Below the pieces are notes generated by a model. That model did not search any database. It was not told the origin of the DNA and saw nothing but the letters and a program-made list of their open reading frames with translations. DNA of 29,360 nt, taken from JBEIUO01 sp964549785. GTDB lineage: Bacteria; Planctomycetota; Phycisphaerae; Phycisphaerales; UBA1924. The stretch lies in the NCBI GenBank assembly GCA_964549785.1, contig CAZJXA010000012.1, positions 1 through 29,360 of the forward strand. Direction: 5' to 3'. A program made the translations under genes and the position numbers. Positions 8,879 through 16,472 of this stretch are shown one piece after another (position 1 is the stretch's first letter; the number at the start of each line of letters is the position of its first letter).

Positions 8879-9504
8879 GACATTCCTCCGGCACCGGAAT
8901 GGTGCCACCACTTCAAGCGGATTTGTTGATCGTCGAGCGCCAGGAATCCGGGATGGAGAACTCCGCAGACCACCCTGGAAAAGCGTCGAATCCTCGAAGG
9001 TGTCTTTCTGGACTCACGCCCGGATGACGTAAGTCTTGTTTCCACAATGAGAGAGCCCTTCGACGTGCGCGCCAAAGGGCTCGGTCTTGCAAAAAATCAG
9101 GGCGACATGTCGCCAATGGAACCATTATCGGAGGGCGCTAGGGTCCGGGAGCCTGGAATTTAGCGTTCGTTCTCTGGTGCATCCGTAAAGTCGCCGTAGG
9201 TCAAGCGCGTGGTCTCAAGAACGCTACCCGCGGGGGGATTCGCCGCGGCGCATGGGAACTTCCGAAGCCGCGGGAACCGGGGTGGGCGGCCGGACGGTTA
9301 GTGCCAGAGGCGATGACGCCGCCCGAGCCGGCCAACCCGGAACGCAAACGATGCCGAACCGGTCCTCTGCAGGCTGGCGACGCTGAATCAAGCGATCCAA
9401 CTCCACCAACGCAGCAGCCTCGCAAGTTATTGACTCGCGAGGCTTTGCGACTCAATCCGGGTGAAAGGATGGCGCCTGTGACGCGAAGTTGCGAGCGCTG
9501 ATTC
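8879..9504. other. Non-coding or unassigned stretch of about 630 bases
   Basis: Only small, mutually overlapping open frames occur here, none with a ribosome site, recognisable motif or convincing codon pattern. The 5' leader of the repeat-protein gene must lie at the left end. An inverted repeat occurs at 9053-9082. Composition is unremarkable. I see no RNA gene. Confidence 0.4.
9053..9082. repeat. Inverted repeat, 8-bp arms
   Basis: GAGCCCTT at 9053-9060 pairs perfectly with AAGGGCTC at 9075-9082 across a 14-base GC-rich loop. It sits about 175 bases upstream of the repeat-protein start. No T-run follows on either strand, so it is not a classical intrinsic terminator. It could be an RNA leader hairpin or an operator, or be fortuitous. 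Confidence 0.35.
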
Positions 9505-10104
9505 TCACTCGATCTTCTCAAAGATCGGAACTCCCCCGCCGAGTTCCGCTGCGTCGCTTTCTTGAAGAGAGGAGTAGCTCACGAGCGCGACGGCTTCGGG
9601 AATCCCGAGAAGTGAAGCCAGCCGTGCAAGACGCGCCTCCTCGAATATCAGTTCGTCCGCGTCGGAAGAGTCGTCCTGCTCCTCGTTCGGATCCAACCAC
9701 CGATCGAGGAGTGTCTCTACCTCCGTCACACGAGATGAACCGAATGCACGGCACAAGGCCACGCCATTCGCGCCAGATGGGGGTTGCGGGTCTACATTCT
9801 CGAAATACGCAGGCGACGAGTTGTAGTCCATGAGAACACGCCCGCCCTCATACAGCTTCAGCGTGAGCACATCACTATCGTGAACCGTCGCAACAAGCGC
9901 CGCACACTGCAGATCCTTGGACACTTCAGCCCCGAGCCTTGAAAGGATGTCGGCGTCCTGGTCTTCGCACTCTTGGTCGCACACAATTATGCACCCACCC
10001 ACCTCCACCGAGACAAAGGCGCGCCGCTCCTGCTCGCGAAACCACGCCGCAACCTTTGGCGCCATGGCACCACGAAGCGTGATGTTGGTCAAAAAAACTC
10101 CCAT
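9505..10104 (-). CDS. Hypothetical protein, uncharacterised, directly downstream of tRNA-Pro
   Basis: An acidic soluble protein of about 200 residues with no signal peptide or membrane helix. Distinct blocks are FVSVEVGGCIIVCDQECEDQD, CAALVATVHDSDVLTLKLYEGG, YNSSPAYFENVDPQPPSGA and a Glu/Asp-rich C-terminal helical part. The middle blocks look like a small alpha/beta domain that I have seen in uncharacterised bacterial proteins, but I cannot name a family or function. The ATG at 10104 begins only five bases after the tRNA-Pro gene on the same strand. An internal ATG at 10065 (MAPKVAAWFREQ) is an equally good start; neither has a clear Shine-Dalgarno sequence. Longer readings extending through the tRNA are artefacts. 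It is probably transcribed with the tRNA. Confidence 0.6.
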   Translation of the reverse strand: MGVFLTNITLRGAMAPKVAAWFREQERRAFVSVEVGGCIIVCDQECEDQDADILSRLGAEVSKDLQCAALVATVHDSDVLTLKLYEGGRVLMDYNSSPAYFENVDPQPPSGANGVALCRAFGSSRVTEVETLLDRWLDPNEEQDDSSDADELIFEEARLARLASLLGIPEAVALVSYSSLQESDAAELGGGVPIFEKIE

Positions 10105-10109
10105 CGCAA

Positions 10110-10183
10110 TCAGGGCGACAGGATTTGAACCTGCGACCTTGTGGACCCAAACCACATGCTCTACCAAGCTGAGCTACACCCTG
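10110..10183 (-). tRNA. tRNA-Pro (anticodon UGG)
   Basis: The minus strand folds as a complete cloverleaf. The acceptor stem is CAGGGTG/CGCCCTG with one G-U pair, and the D-arm is AGCTCAGCTTGGTAGAGC. The anticodon stem TGTGG/CCACA encloses the loop TTTGGGT, so the anticodon is TGG, reading proline codons. The T-arm is GCAGG-TTCAAAT-CCTGT. The discriminator is A and the CCA tail is not encoded (TTG follows), so CCA must be added after transcription. A -10-like TAGAAT lies nine bases upstream. Confidence 0.95.
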
Positions 10184-10192
10184 TAAGCGGGT

Positions 10193-10198
10193 ATTCTA
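10193..10198 (-). promoter_or_regulatory. Probable -10 box of the tRNA-Pro transcription unit
   Basis: On the minus strand TAGAAT (5 of 6 matches to TATAAT) ends nine bases before the tRNA 5' end, the spacing expected for a tRNA promoter. The corresponding -35 region would fall inside the start of the divergent glycosyltransferase gene and is not close to consensus. The two divergent units share only 28 bases. Confidence 0.45.
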
Positions 10199-10211
10199 GA
10201 CCAAGCCAACC

Positions 10212-11240
10212 GTGAAAAGCCCGACCCCCGGACCATCGCGCATTCTCATCATCCGCCCCAGCGCGCTGGGGGATGTCGCGCGCACCGTTCCGATTTTGGC
10301 CGCGCTCAAGGCCGCATATCCCGCCGCGGAAATCGACTGGGTCGTGGAAGCCGGGTTTGAAGCCGTGATCGACCAGCACCCCGCGCTGAGGGCGGCGATT
10401 GCGTTTCCGAAACGGGCGATCAAGGACGGACTGAGGCGCCTCAAGTTCGGCCCCGTGCTGGCGTTCCGAGACCGGCTGCGTGCCGGGGAGTATGACCTGG
10501 TGCTGGACTGCCAAGGGCTCGGGCGGAGCGGGCTGATGGCGTGGGCGACGCGGGCCGGAAGCCGGCTGGGGCACGCGGATGCTCGCGAGGGCGCTCCGCT
10601 TGCGTATACGGAGCGGGTTGCCGCGGGCATTGAGATGCACACGGTGGACCGGATGTTGACGCTGGCGGGGGCGGCGGGCGCGGCAGCGGACACCCCGGAT
10701 ATGCGGCTTTATTCGGCGCCTTCGGCCCGTGCGTGGTTGAAGGAACAGGAATGGTCGCGCGGGCCCTATGTCGTGCTCGCACCCACCAGCCGGTGGCCCG
10801 CGAAGCAGTGGCCGTGCGAGCGGTTTGCTGCACTGGCTTCACACTTTGCGGATTCGGGAATCGGTGTCGTATTCACCGGGGCGGCGGGTGAGCGCGAGCA
10901 GATCCGCCCCTGCCTTGAGGTTGCCCTGCGGCGGTGCGGCGTGATCGATTGCGTGGGGGGCATTTCGCTGGAGCGCACGATGGCCGTGATCGAGGGGGCG
11001 GCGCTGGTGGTCGCGAACGATTCAGCGCCGCTGCACATCGCGGTGGGGTTCGATCGGCCGCTGGTTGCGCTTTTCGGGCCGACCCGCGTGCACCGGGTGG
11101 GACCGTATCGTCGCGAAGCCGACGTAATCCAGCACCTCCAAACGGGTGATGTTCTCAATCACAAGGATTCGGCGTCATCCATTCTGATGGAGCGGATCGG
11201 GGTGGACGAAGTGTGGGAAGCGTGTGTGGCGCGCCTGTAG
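10212..11240 (+). CDS. Glycosyltransferase family 9, LPS heptosyltransferase-like
   Basis: The 342-residue protein has the GT9 layout. The N-terminal Rossmann-like half starts RILIIRPSALGDVARTVPIL. The C-terminal nucleotide-sugar half contains VVLAPTSRWPAKQWPCERFA, the VGG-SLERTMAVIEGAALVVANDSAPLHIA block and ALFGPT.VHRVGPY. This resembles WaaC/WaaF, which transfer ADP-heptose to the lipopolysaccharide inner core at the cytoplasmic face of the inner membrane. The APTSRWPAKQWP substrate loop is WaaC-like, but the exact sugar cannot be read from sequence. The GTG at 10212 is the only start possible, because an in-frame TAG lies at 10197. The gene stands alone between the tRNA-Pro unit and a decayed gene. 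It supports an outer membrane with LPS or a related glycolipid. Confidence 0.9.
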   Translation: MKSPTPGPSRILIIRPSALGDVARTVPILAALKAAYPAAEIDWVVEAGFEAVIDQHPALRAAIAFPKRAIKDGLRRLKFGPVLAFRDRLRAGEYDLVLDCQGLGRSGLMAWATRAGSRLGHADAREGAPLAYTERVAAGIEMHTVDRMLTLAGAAGAAADTPDMRLYSAPSARAWLKEQEWSRGPYVVLAPTSRWPAKQWPCERFAALASHFADSGIGVVFTGAAGEREQIRPCLEVALRRCGVIDCVGGISLERTMAVIEGAALVVANDSAPLHIAVGFDRPLVALFGPTRVHRVGPYRREADVIQHLQTGDVLNHKDSASSILMERIGVDEVWEACVARL

Positions 11241-11443
11241 CCGAGATTCAGAGACGAATGCAAGCACTGGGTGAGTTGGCGAATGCAACAACGGGTGAAC
11301 ACACAGGCACGGAAACACAGAGGGGATGTGAGAATTCGAAGCAGGGAGGCCCGGTGCCGATTCGCCGCGGCAAGATGCGGAGAGAGCGGAGGCCGGGATA
11401 CCGAAGGTCCGCTCGCTGATCCTCGGGACGTTTGCCGCGGAAC

Positions 11444-12037
11444 TCAGCCCGCGATGCGTTTCCACGAACCGCACTCCGAGCAGGCCGCATCAGCCCCGCT
11501 CATGCGCAGGTCGTAGGCACAGGCGAGGCAATGCCCGATTTTTCGGAGTCGGCGGTCGCGGCGGAGCAGCATCCATCCGACGAAAGCCATCGGGACGGCG
11601 ATCGGCGCGAGAGGAACAACCCATTGCCGTCCGTAGGGATTCGTCGGGCCGTAGATAGCGGTCCGCCAGCCCCGGATGTTGCCACGGGAGGACTTCATGT
11701 TTCTCCACAACAATGTTCGCAAAGTACGAAACCCGGCTCGACAGCTCCACAGGTCGTCACATCTTGTCGGACCCCCATGACGACGCCGGAACGAAAGACG
11801 ACGTGGTGGTCGCTGCGTTGCCACGCGCCGAGCGTGGCCGCGGGTGTGGAAGGACCGGGAAGATGCCACCCCAGACCCGTGAACCACGATGCCAGCCAGA
11901 GAAAACTGATGCACGCGGCGAACCCAAAGAGCGCTCACGTTGGCGCGGATGCGCAGTTTGTGATGAAGTCGGGGATACCGCACCAACGACGGTTTATCAG
12001 GCACGGGGACAGTCATCGGATGGTGTACCGTGCTCAC
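11444..12037 (-). pseudogene. Frameshifted membrane protein with C-terminal zinc ribbon (planctomycete-type hypothetical)
   Basis: Coding pattern on the minus strand is split over two frames. The frame that opens at 12037 carries the basic N-terminus (HKLRIRANVS). From about 11934 a second frame continues sensibly with a membrane helix (ALFGFAACISFLWLASWF) and the soluble stretch GWHLPGPSTPAATLGAWQRS, FRSGVVMGVRQDV, up to a TGA at 11695-11697. The first frame then resumes with GNIRGWRTAIYGPTNPYGRQW, a second helix (VVPLAPIAVPMAFVGWMLL), a basic RRDRRLR turn and the zinc ribbon C-LACAYDLRMSGADAAC-SEC. This architecture, two membrane helices around a periplasmic domain with a CxxCxYDLR..CxxC tail, is common among planctomycete hypotheticals. 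Two apparent frameshifts (near 11934-11941 and 11695-11725) mean pseudogene or base errors. Confidence 0.55.
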
Positions 12038-12049
12038 CCGCTATGGGTT

Positions 12050-13207
12050 TCAGCCGTTCTTCTTCTCGAACTCCCGCATGAACTGGGCGAGGGTTTCGCA
12101 GCCGGCTTTCGGGAAAGCGTTGTAGGTGCTGGCCCGCATGCCGCCCGTGGCCCGGTGACCCTTGAGTTGATCCATGCCGTTCTTGAACGCTTCCTTGATG
12201 AACAGGTCGTCCAGAGCCTCGGTTGGCGCCTTGAAAGTGATGTTCATGAGGCTCCGGCTGTTCTTGTGGGCGTGAGCCTTGTAGAACGCCGAACCATCAA
12301 GCACGTCGTAAATGACCTTGGCCTTCTCGACATTCCGCTGGTGCAGCGATGCAAGTCCGCCCTGCGCCAATATCCACTTGAACACGAGCCCGCTCAGGTA
12401 GATGGCGAAGACCGGCGGCGTGTTGTGCCTGCTCTGGTCTTTCGCGTGAACCTCATATTTCAGCATCGTCGGCAGTTTCCGCGCGGGCTTCAGAAGGTCC
12501 TCCCGCACAATCACCAGCGTGGTCCCCGCGACCCCGATGTTCTTCTGCGCCCCGGCGTAGATGAGCCCGAACTTCGAAACATCCATCGGGCGGCTGTAGA
12601 TGTCGCTGGACATATCGCAGACGAGGGCAGCGCCGTCGGGGATTTTCGGGAGGCGGAGTGAGAGGTCGGCGTTGTTCCACTGCGTTCCATAGATCGTGTT
12701 GTTGCTGCACATGTGGACGTAGACCGGTGCGTCTTTCCACTCGAGTTCAGAATCGGCCGGGCAGTGGGCGTGCTTGGTGGGGCGACCGTCCCACGCCTCG
12801 TAGCAGTTGGGGGAGTAGAACTTGACTTCGTCCCAGGTTTTCTCGGTCCAGTAGCCCGTCGTGAGAAAGGCCGCAGAGCCGTTGTCGGGGAGGAGGTTGG
12901 CCGGAACCATGAAGTTCTGGCTGGTGGCACCGCCGGTGAGGAAGAGGGGGTGGTAGTTCGCGGGTATGTTGGCGATCTTGCGGCAGTTGTCGAGGGTTTC
13001 GGCGAGGATCGCGTCATACGTCTTGGCGCGGTGGCTGTGCTCGAGAATCCCGATTCCGCTGCCGCCCACATCCCAAAGGTCGGACTGGGCTTGACGGATG
13101 ACTTCCTCCGGAAGGGCACCGGGGCCTGCGGAGAAGTTGTAGATTCTTCCCGAGGCGGTGGTGCTGGCGGCGGGTTTCAGACCGGACGGCATGGTGGCGG
13201 TGGTCAT
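12050..13207 (-). CDS. serC: Phosphoserine aminotransferase
   Basis: SerC is the PLP enzyme that converts 3-phosphohydroxypyruvate and glutamate to phosphoserine and 2-oxoglutarate in serine biosynthesis; it also acts in the pyridoxal phosphate pathway. The 385-residue protein shows YNFSAGPGALPEEV near the N-terminus, LFLTGGATSQNF (phosphate cradle), a W residue in WTEKTWDE, CDMSSDIYSRP with the PLP-binding Asp, and the Schiff-base lysine in YAGAQKNIG (K222). The C-terminal HRATGGMRASTYNA block contains the substrate-phosphate Arg residues. Length and motifs are full-length for the family. The ATG at 13207 precedes about 20 residues of poorly conserved leader, so translation could begin at a later codon. 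It is transcribed divergently from the metal transport operon, across a 367-base gap. Confidence 0.97.
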   Translation of the reverse strand: MTTATMPSGLKPAASTTASGRIYNFSAGPGALPEEVIRQAQSDLWDVGGSGIGILEHSHRAKTYDAILAETLDNCRKIANIPANYHPLFLTGGATSQNFMVPANLLPDNGSAAFLTTGYWTEKTWDEVKFYSPNCYEAWDGRPTKHAHCPADSELEWKDAPVYVHMCSNNTIYGTQWNNADLSLRLPKIPDGAALVCDMSSDIYSRPMDVSKFGLIYAGAQKNIGVAGTTLVIVREDLLKPARKLPTMLKYEVHAKDQSRHNTPPVFAIYLSGLVFKWILAQGGLASLHQRNVEKAKVIYDVLDGSAFYKAHAHKNSRSLMNITFKAPTEALDDLFIKEAFKNGMDQLKGHRATGGMRASTYNAFPKAGCETLAQFMREFEKKNG

Positions 13208-13514
13208 GGGCGGATACTAGGAGTGCGCCGGTGACGCGTGGTGGACCGGGGTCAGGCTCCAGACACCGAGCTCACGACCGCTTGATCTGCTTGGCGGTCG
13301 AGCAGGCACACGGACCGATGGTGGGTTGAGCTGAGGGCGGCAGGACGGGTACGGAATCGTCGGTGGCCCTGTGCACTCCGTTGGGTGCGGCAGGAACGGC
13401 GGCTTGCTCCACGGAAGCCGACCCACTCGCGGTGACTTTCGCGGATGCCTCCGAGATGCAGCACCGACCCCTTGGAAAATCGCCGGGGCCCGGACGCCAC
13501 CTGGGAGCCCATCC
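13208..13514. other. Intergenic stretch between serC and the metal transport operon
   Basis: No convincing coding frame was found in this 307-base part of the divergent intergenic region. Open frames crossing it have no ribosome site and poor codon pattern. It should hold the serC promoter, which I could not place with confidence. The identified operon promoter begins immediately to its right, at 13515. Confidence 0.4.
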
Positions 13515-13556
13515 TTGACTTTGAGAATACAAACGATTATGTTTGAATACTCAAAC
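13515..13556 (+). promoter_or_regulatory. Sigma-70-like promoter overlapped by inverted-repeat operator of the metal operon
   Basis: TTGACT (13515-13520) and TATGTT (13538-13543) are separated by exactly 17 bases. A 30-bp imperfect inverted repeat occupies 13523-13552: the arms GAGAATACAAAC and GTTTGAATACTC match at 10 of 12 positions around GATTAT. A second perfect repeat, GTTTGA-ATAC-TCAAAC, overlaps it at 13541-13556. The repeat covers the spacer and the -10 box, the classic position for a repressor. Given the downstream genes, a DtxR/MntR- or Fur/Zur-type metal repressor is the natural guess, but the sequence does not match a consensus I can name. Confidence 0.6.
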
Positions 13557-13574
13557 TTTAGAAGGAGCATTCGT

Positions 13575-14495
13575 ATGACATCAAGGTTTGACCGTGAGAC
13601 TGAAACGACGGGGTGTGGCCGGTGGGCGGGTATGGCCGCGCTCGTGACATCGGGGCGGGCATTCGGGGCGGCGGGCTCGGCGGCGGCTCAGGACGCGGGT
13701 GGGGCGATGCCGGACAAGTCGGGGTATCACCTTTTCAACCCGACGCCGCGGAAACTCATGCGGGAAATGAGCACGGACCGGCCGGACACGACGGAGAGCG
13801 CGTACACGGTGGATGCGGGGCATTTTCAGATCGAGATGTCGTTTGTGGACTTCGTACACGACCGCAACAACGGGGATGATGAGACCGTCGAGGCTTTCGC
13901 GATAGCGCCGGTGCTTCTGAAGGTCGGGCTGCTCAACAACGTGGACCTGCAATCGGGGTTTGACCCGTACACGACGGAAGAGACGACGGACCGGGGGACG
14001 GACGAATCGGTGACGGTCGAGGGTTTCGGGGACACGCTGGTGCGACTCAAGGTGAATCTGTGGGGGAACGACGGCGGAAAGACAGCCTTCGCGCTGATGC
14101 CGTTCATCACGTTTCCGACGGCGGACGACGATCTGGGCAACGGAGATATCGAGGGCGGAGTGATCTTGGTGTTGGCGATCGGATTGCCCGGCGAATTCGC
14201 GATGACATTGATGGCGGAGGTCGATTTTAATCGGAGCGCGGCGGACGACCGGCATGTGGTGGACTTCGTGCACACGGGCACGGTGGGCCGCGGGCTGTGG
14301 GGTGAGCCGAGCGGGTACGTCGAATACGCGGGATTCGTGAATCTGAATTCTGACGAAGACTAACGGGGGTACTTTGACGCCGGGCTTACCTACGCGTTGA
14401 CTCCCGACATTCAACTGGATGGCGGGATTCGGATCGGGCTGACGGACGCCGCGGAAGACTTCGGCATCTTCAGTGGGGTTCCGCTGCGGTATTAG
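13575..14495 (+). pseudogene. Outer-membrane transporter-like protein (phenol MetA-degradation type) with in-frame stop
   Basis: The ATG at 13575 has GAAGGAG eight bases upstream. The product has a signal-like N-terminus ending near AAAQDAGG, then the block STDRPDTTESAYTVDAGHFQIE and alternating beta strands (ALMPFITFPTADDDLGNG, FAMTLMAEVDF), as in Phenol_MetA_deg-type outer-membrane proteins. A TAA at 14361-14363 ends the frame after NLNSDED. The same frame then continues with 43 sensible codons (RGYFDAGLTYALTPDIQLDG ... GLTDAAEDFGIFSGVPLRY) to a TAG at 14493. This matches the usual last strands of the family, including a terminal aromatic residue typical of barrel proteins. The truncated form would lack its final strands. 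As first gene of the operon it may have supplied an outer-membrane entry route for the metal. Nonsense mutation or base error cannot be separated here. Confidence 0.75.
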
Positions 14496-14604
14496 AGTTC
14501 GCGCGGTAGCGGGGCCGGGCGATCGGGGGTTGCACGGGAGCGACCAAGTCGGAAAGCAGGTACTGTTTGACGGGAGCACGTCCGTCGGCATAGGAGTGTT
14601 TTGC

Positions 14605-15648
14605 ATGAAGATGACCTCACGTCGTGGTGTGCTCAGGATCGTGCAGCGTGGTGCGCTCGCGGCGTGCGCGGCTGCGGTGTTGGTCGGCGCGGGGTGCGAT
14701 CCGGCGGAAAGCGGGGCGGGAAAGGATGGGGCAGGGCCCGTCGGCGGCTCGGGGCCGCTGAAGGTGGTCGCGACGATCGCGATGGCGGGGGATCTGGCGG
14801 TGAACGTGGGCGGCGATCGGGTGACGGTACGGAACATCATGGGGGAAGGGATCGATCCGCACCTTTACAAAGCGTCGCCCGGGGATGTGCGGCTGATGAC
14901 CGATGCGGACGTGATTCTGTTCAGCGGGCTTCACCTGGAAGGACGGATGGCGGACCTCATTGTAAAGATGGCGAGCCGCACGACGGTCGTCCGGGTGACC
15001 GACACCATCGATGAAGCCCTGTTGCGGCAGCCGCCGGAATTTGCGGGCCACTTTGACCCGCACGTGTGGTTCGATGTGTCGCTGTGGGCGGTTGCCGCCG
15101 GGCGGGTGCGAGAGACGCTGATCGCGAAAGACCCCGCGGGGAGGGATGTGATCGCGGCGAATGCCGATCGCTATGCCGGGCTGCTGGCGGAACTGCACGC
15201 GTACGCGAAGAGCACGACGGCGACGATCCCGGAGGGCAACCGGGTGATGGTGACGGCCCACGATGCGTTCGGCTACTTTGGGGCGGCGTACGGGCTGGAC
15301 GTGCTGGCAATTCAGGGGATCAGCACGGACAGCGAGGCGAGTCTGCAGGACATCAACGCTCTCGTGGACACGCTGGTGGCGAGGAAGGTGCCGGCGGTGT
15401 TTATTGAGAGCAGCGTGCCCCGGAAGACGATCGATGCGTTGATCGGGGGGTGCTCGTCGAGGGGTCATACGGTGACGATCGGCGGCGAATTGTTCAGTGA
15501 CGCGATGGGCAGGGAGGGAACGGCCGAGGGGACATACGTCGGGATGGTGGTTCACAATGTGGAGACGGTGACGAGGGCGTTGGGCGGCGTGGTGCCGGGA
15601 ACGAAGCCCGGGGCGTTGGGGGAGTGGGCGGCGGGGTTCAATAAGTAA
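14605..15648 (+). CDS. Metal ABC transporter substrate-binding lipoprotein (TroA/ZnuA/MntA family)
   Basis: This is the periplasmic high-affinity metal-binding component of a cluster A-I ABC importer. The ATG at 14605 is preceded by TAGGAG. The N-terminus has a twin-arginine-like SRRGVLR and a hydrophobic stretch ending VGAGC, so it is likely lipidated at C31, although Gly at -3 is unusual for a lipobox. Likely metal ligands by alignment with the family are H86 (DPHLY), H153 (DPHVWFD), H219 (TAHDAFGYF) and D299 (LFSDAMG). The His-His-His-Asp set is that of TroA, which binds zinc and manganese; Mn-specific PsaA/MntC have Glu at the third position. No His-rich loop like that of ZnuA is present. 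Its stop is one base before the ATPase start, so the two are coupled. Confidence 0.93.
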   Translation: MKMTSRRGVLRIVQRGALAACAAAVLVGAGCDPAESGAGKDGAGPVGGSGPLKVVATIAMAGDLAVNVGGDRVTVRNIMGEGIDPHLYKASPGDVRLMTDADVILFSGLHLEGRMADLIVKMASRTTVVRVTDTIDEALLRQPPEFAGHFDPHVWFDVSLWAVAAGRVRETLIAKDPAGRDVIAANADRYAGLLAELHAYAKSTTATIPEGNRVMVTAHDAFGYFGAAYGLDVLAIQGISTDSEASLQDINALVDTLVARKVPAVFIESSVPRKTIDALIGGCSSRGHTVTIGGELFSDAMGREGTAEGTYVGMVVHNVETVTRALGGVVPGTKPGALGEWAAGFNK

Positions 15649-15649
15649 C

Positions 15650-16459
15650 ATGGTCACGAGCACGGGTACCGAAGTGGCGGATGCGACAAAGGAAGCGGTG
15701 TGTGTGGAGGTCCACGATCTGACGGTCGCCTATCACCGCAAACCGGTGTTGTGGGACGTCGATGTGTCACTGCCGGAGAGGCGGCTGATCGCGATTGTGG
15801 GCCCGAACGGGGCGGGGAAATCAACTCTGATCAAGGCGGTGCTGGGGCTGGTACCGCTGGCGAGCGGGGAGATATCGATCTTCGGCAAGCCGCTGAAGGC
15901 GGCCCGCCCGCTGATCGGGTATGTGCCGCAACGGGAGACGGTGGATTGGGATTTTCCGGTCGATGCGCTGGACGTGGTGTTGATGGGGCGGTATGGGAGG
16001 CTGGGGTGGATTCGGCGGCCCGGGAAGGCGGATCGGGCAATCGCGATGGAGAGTCTGGAAAAAGTGGGTATGGCGGACTTTGCAGCCCGCCAAATCAGCC
16101 AGCTCTCCGGGGGGCAGCAGCAGCGGGTATTTCTGGCCCGGGCGCTCGCGCAGGATGCGCAGTTGTACTTCATGGACGAGCCATTCGCCGGGGTGGATGC
16201 GAGCACCGAGAAGGCGATCGTGGAGGTGCTGCGCGGGTTGCGTTCCGCGGGGCGGACGGTCGTGGCCGTGCATCACGATCTTCAGACGGTGCCGGAGTAT
16301 TTCGACCACGTGGTGCTACTGAATATGCGGCTTGTGGCCGCGGGGCCGATCGAGAGCACCTTCACCACGAAAAATCTGCAACAGACGTACGGCGGGCGCC
16401 TGACGCTGCTGGAGGAAGCGGCGGAGGCGGTTCGTCGCGGAGAGCCCGCGCGGCGTTAA
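15650..16459 (+). CDS. Metal ABC transporter ATP-binding protein (TroB/ZnuC/MntB type)
   Basis: The ATPase subunit that powers metal import at the cytoplasmic side of the inner membrane. The 269-residue protein has Walker A GPNGAGKST (51-59), Q-loop YVPQRETVDWDFP, signature LSGGQQQR (152-159), Walker B LYFMDEP with D-loop AGVDAST, and H-loop VAVHHD. The VDWDFPV segment after the Q-loop and the family-typical MGRYGRLGWIRRP match the manganese/zinc/iron-chelate class of ABC transporters. The ATG at 15650 lies one base after the binding-protein stop and lacks its own clear ribosome site, suggesting coupled translation. The C-terminal tail (EEAAEAVRRGEPARR) is short. It should serve both downstream permeases. 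Confidence 0.95.
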   Translation: MVTSTGTEVADATKEAVCVEVHDLTVAYHRKPVLWDVDVSLPERRLIAIVGPNGAGKSTLIKAVLGLVPLASGEISIFGKPLKAARPLIGYVPQRETVDWDFPVDALDVVLMGRYGRLGWIRRPGKADRAIAMESLEKVGMADFAARQISQLSGGQQQRVFLARALAQDAQLYFMDEPFAGVDASTEKAIVEVLRGLRSAGRTVVAVHHDLQTVPEYFDHVVLLNMRLVAAGPIESTFTTKNLQQTYGGRLTLLEEAAEAVRRGEPARR

Positions 16460-16472
16460 AGAGGGGAGCGTT

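Noticed and set aside
7163..8929. 588-codon plus-strand frame antisense to the first repeat-rich protein
   Set aside because: The minus-strand gene has a signal peptide, ribosome site and a domain shared with a paralogue; the antisense frame only mirrors the repeats.
10102..10167. Extension of the hypothetical protein into the tRNA-Pro gene
   Set aside because: The extra residues are encoded by the tRNA itself.
11432..12661. 409-codon plus-strand frame across the zinc-ribbon remnant and serC
   Set aside because: Its second half is antisense to clear SerC motifs and its first half has no recognisable protein features.
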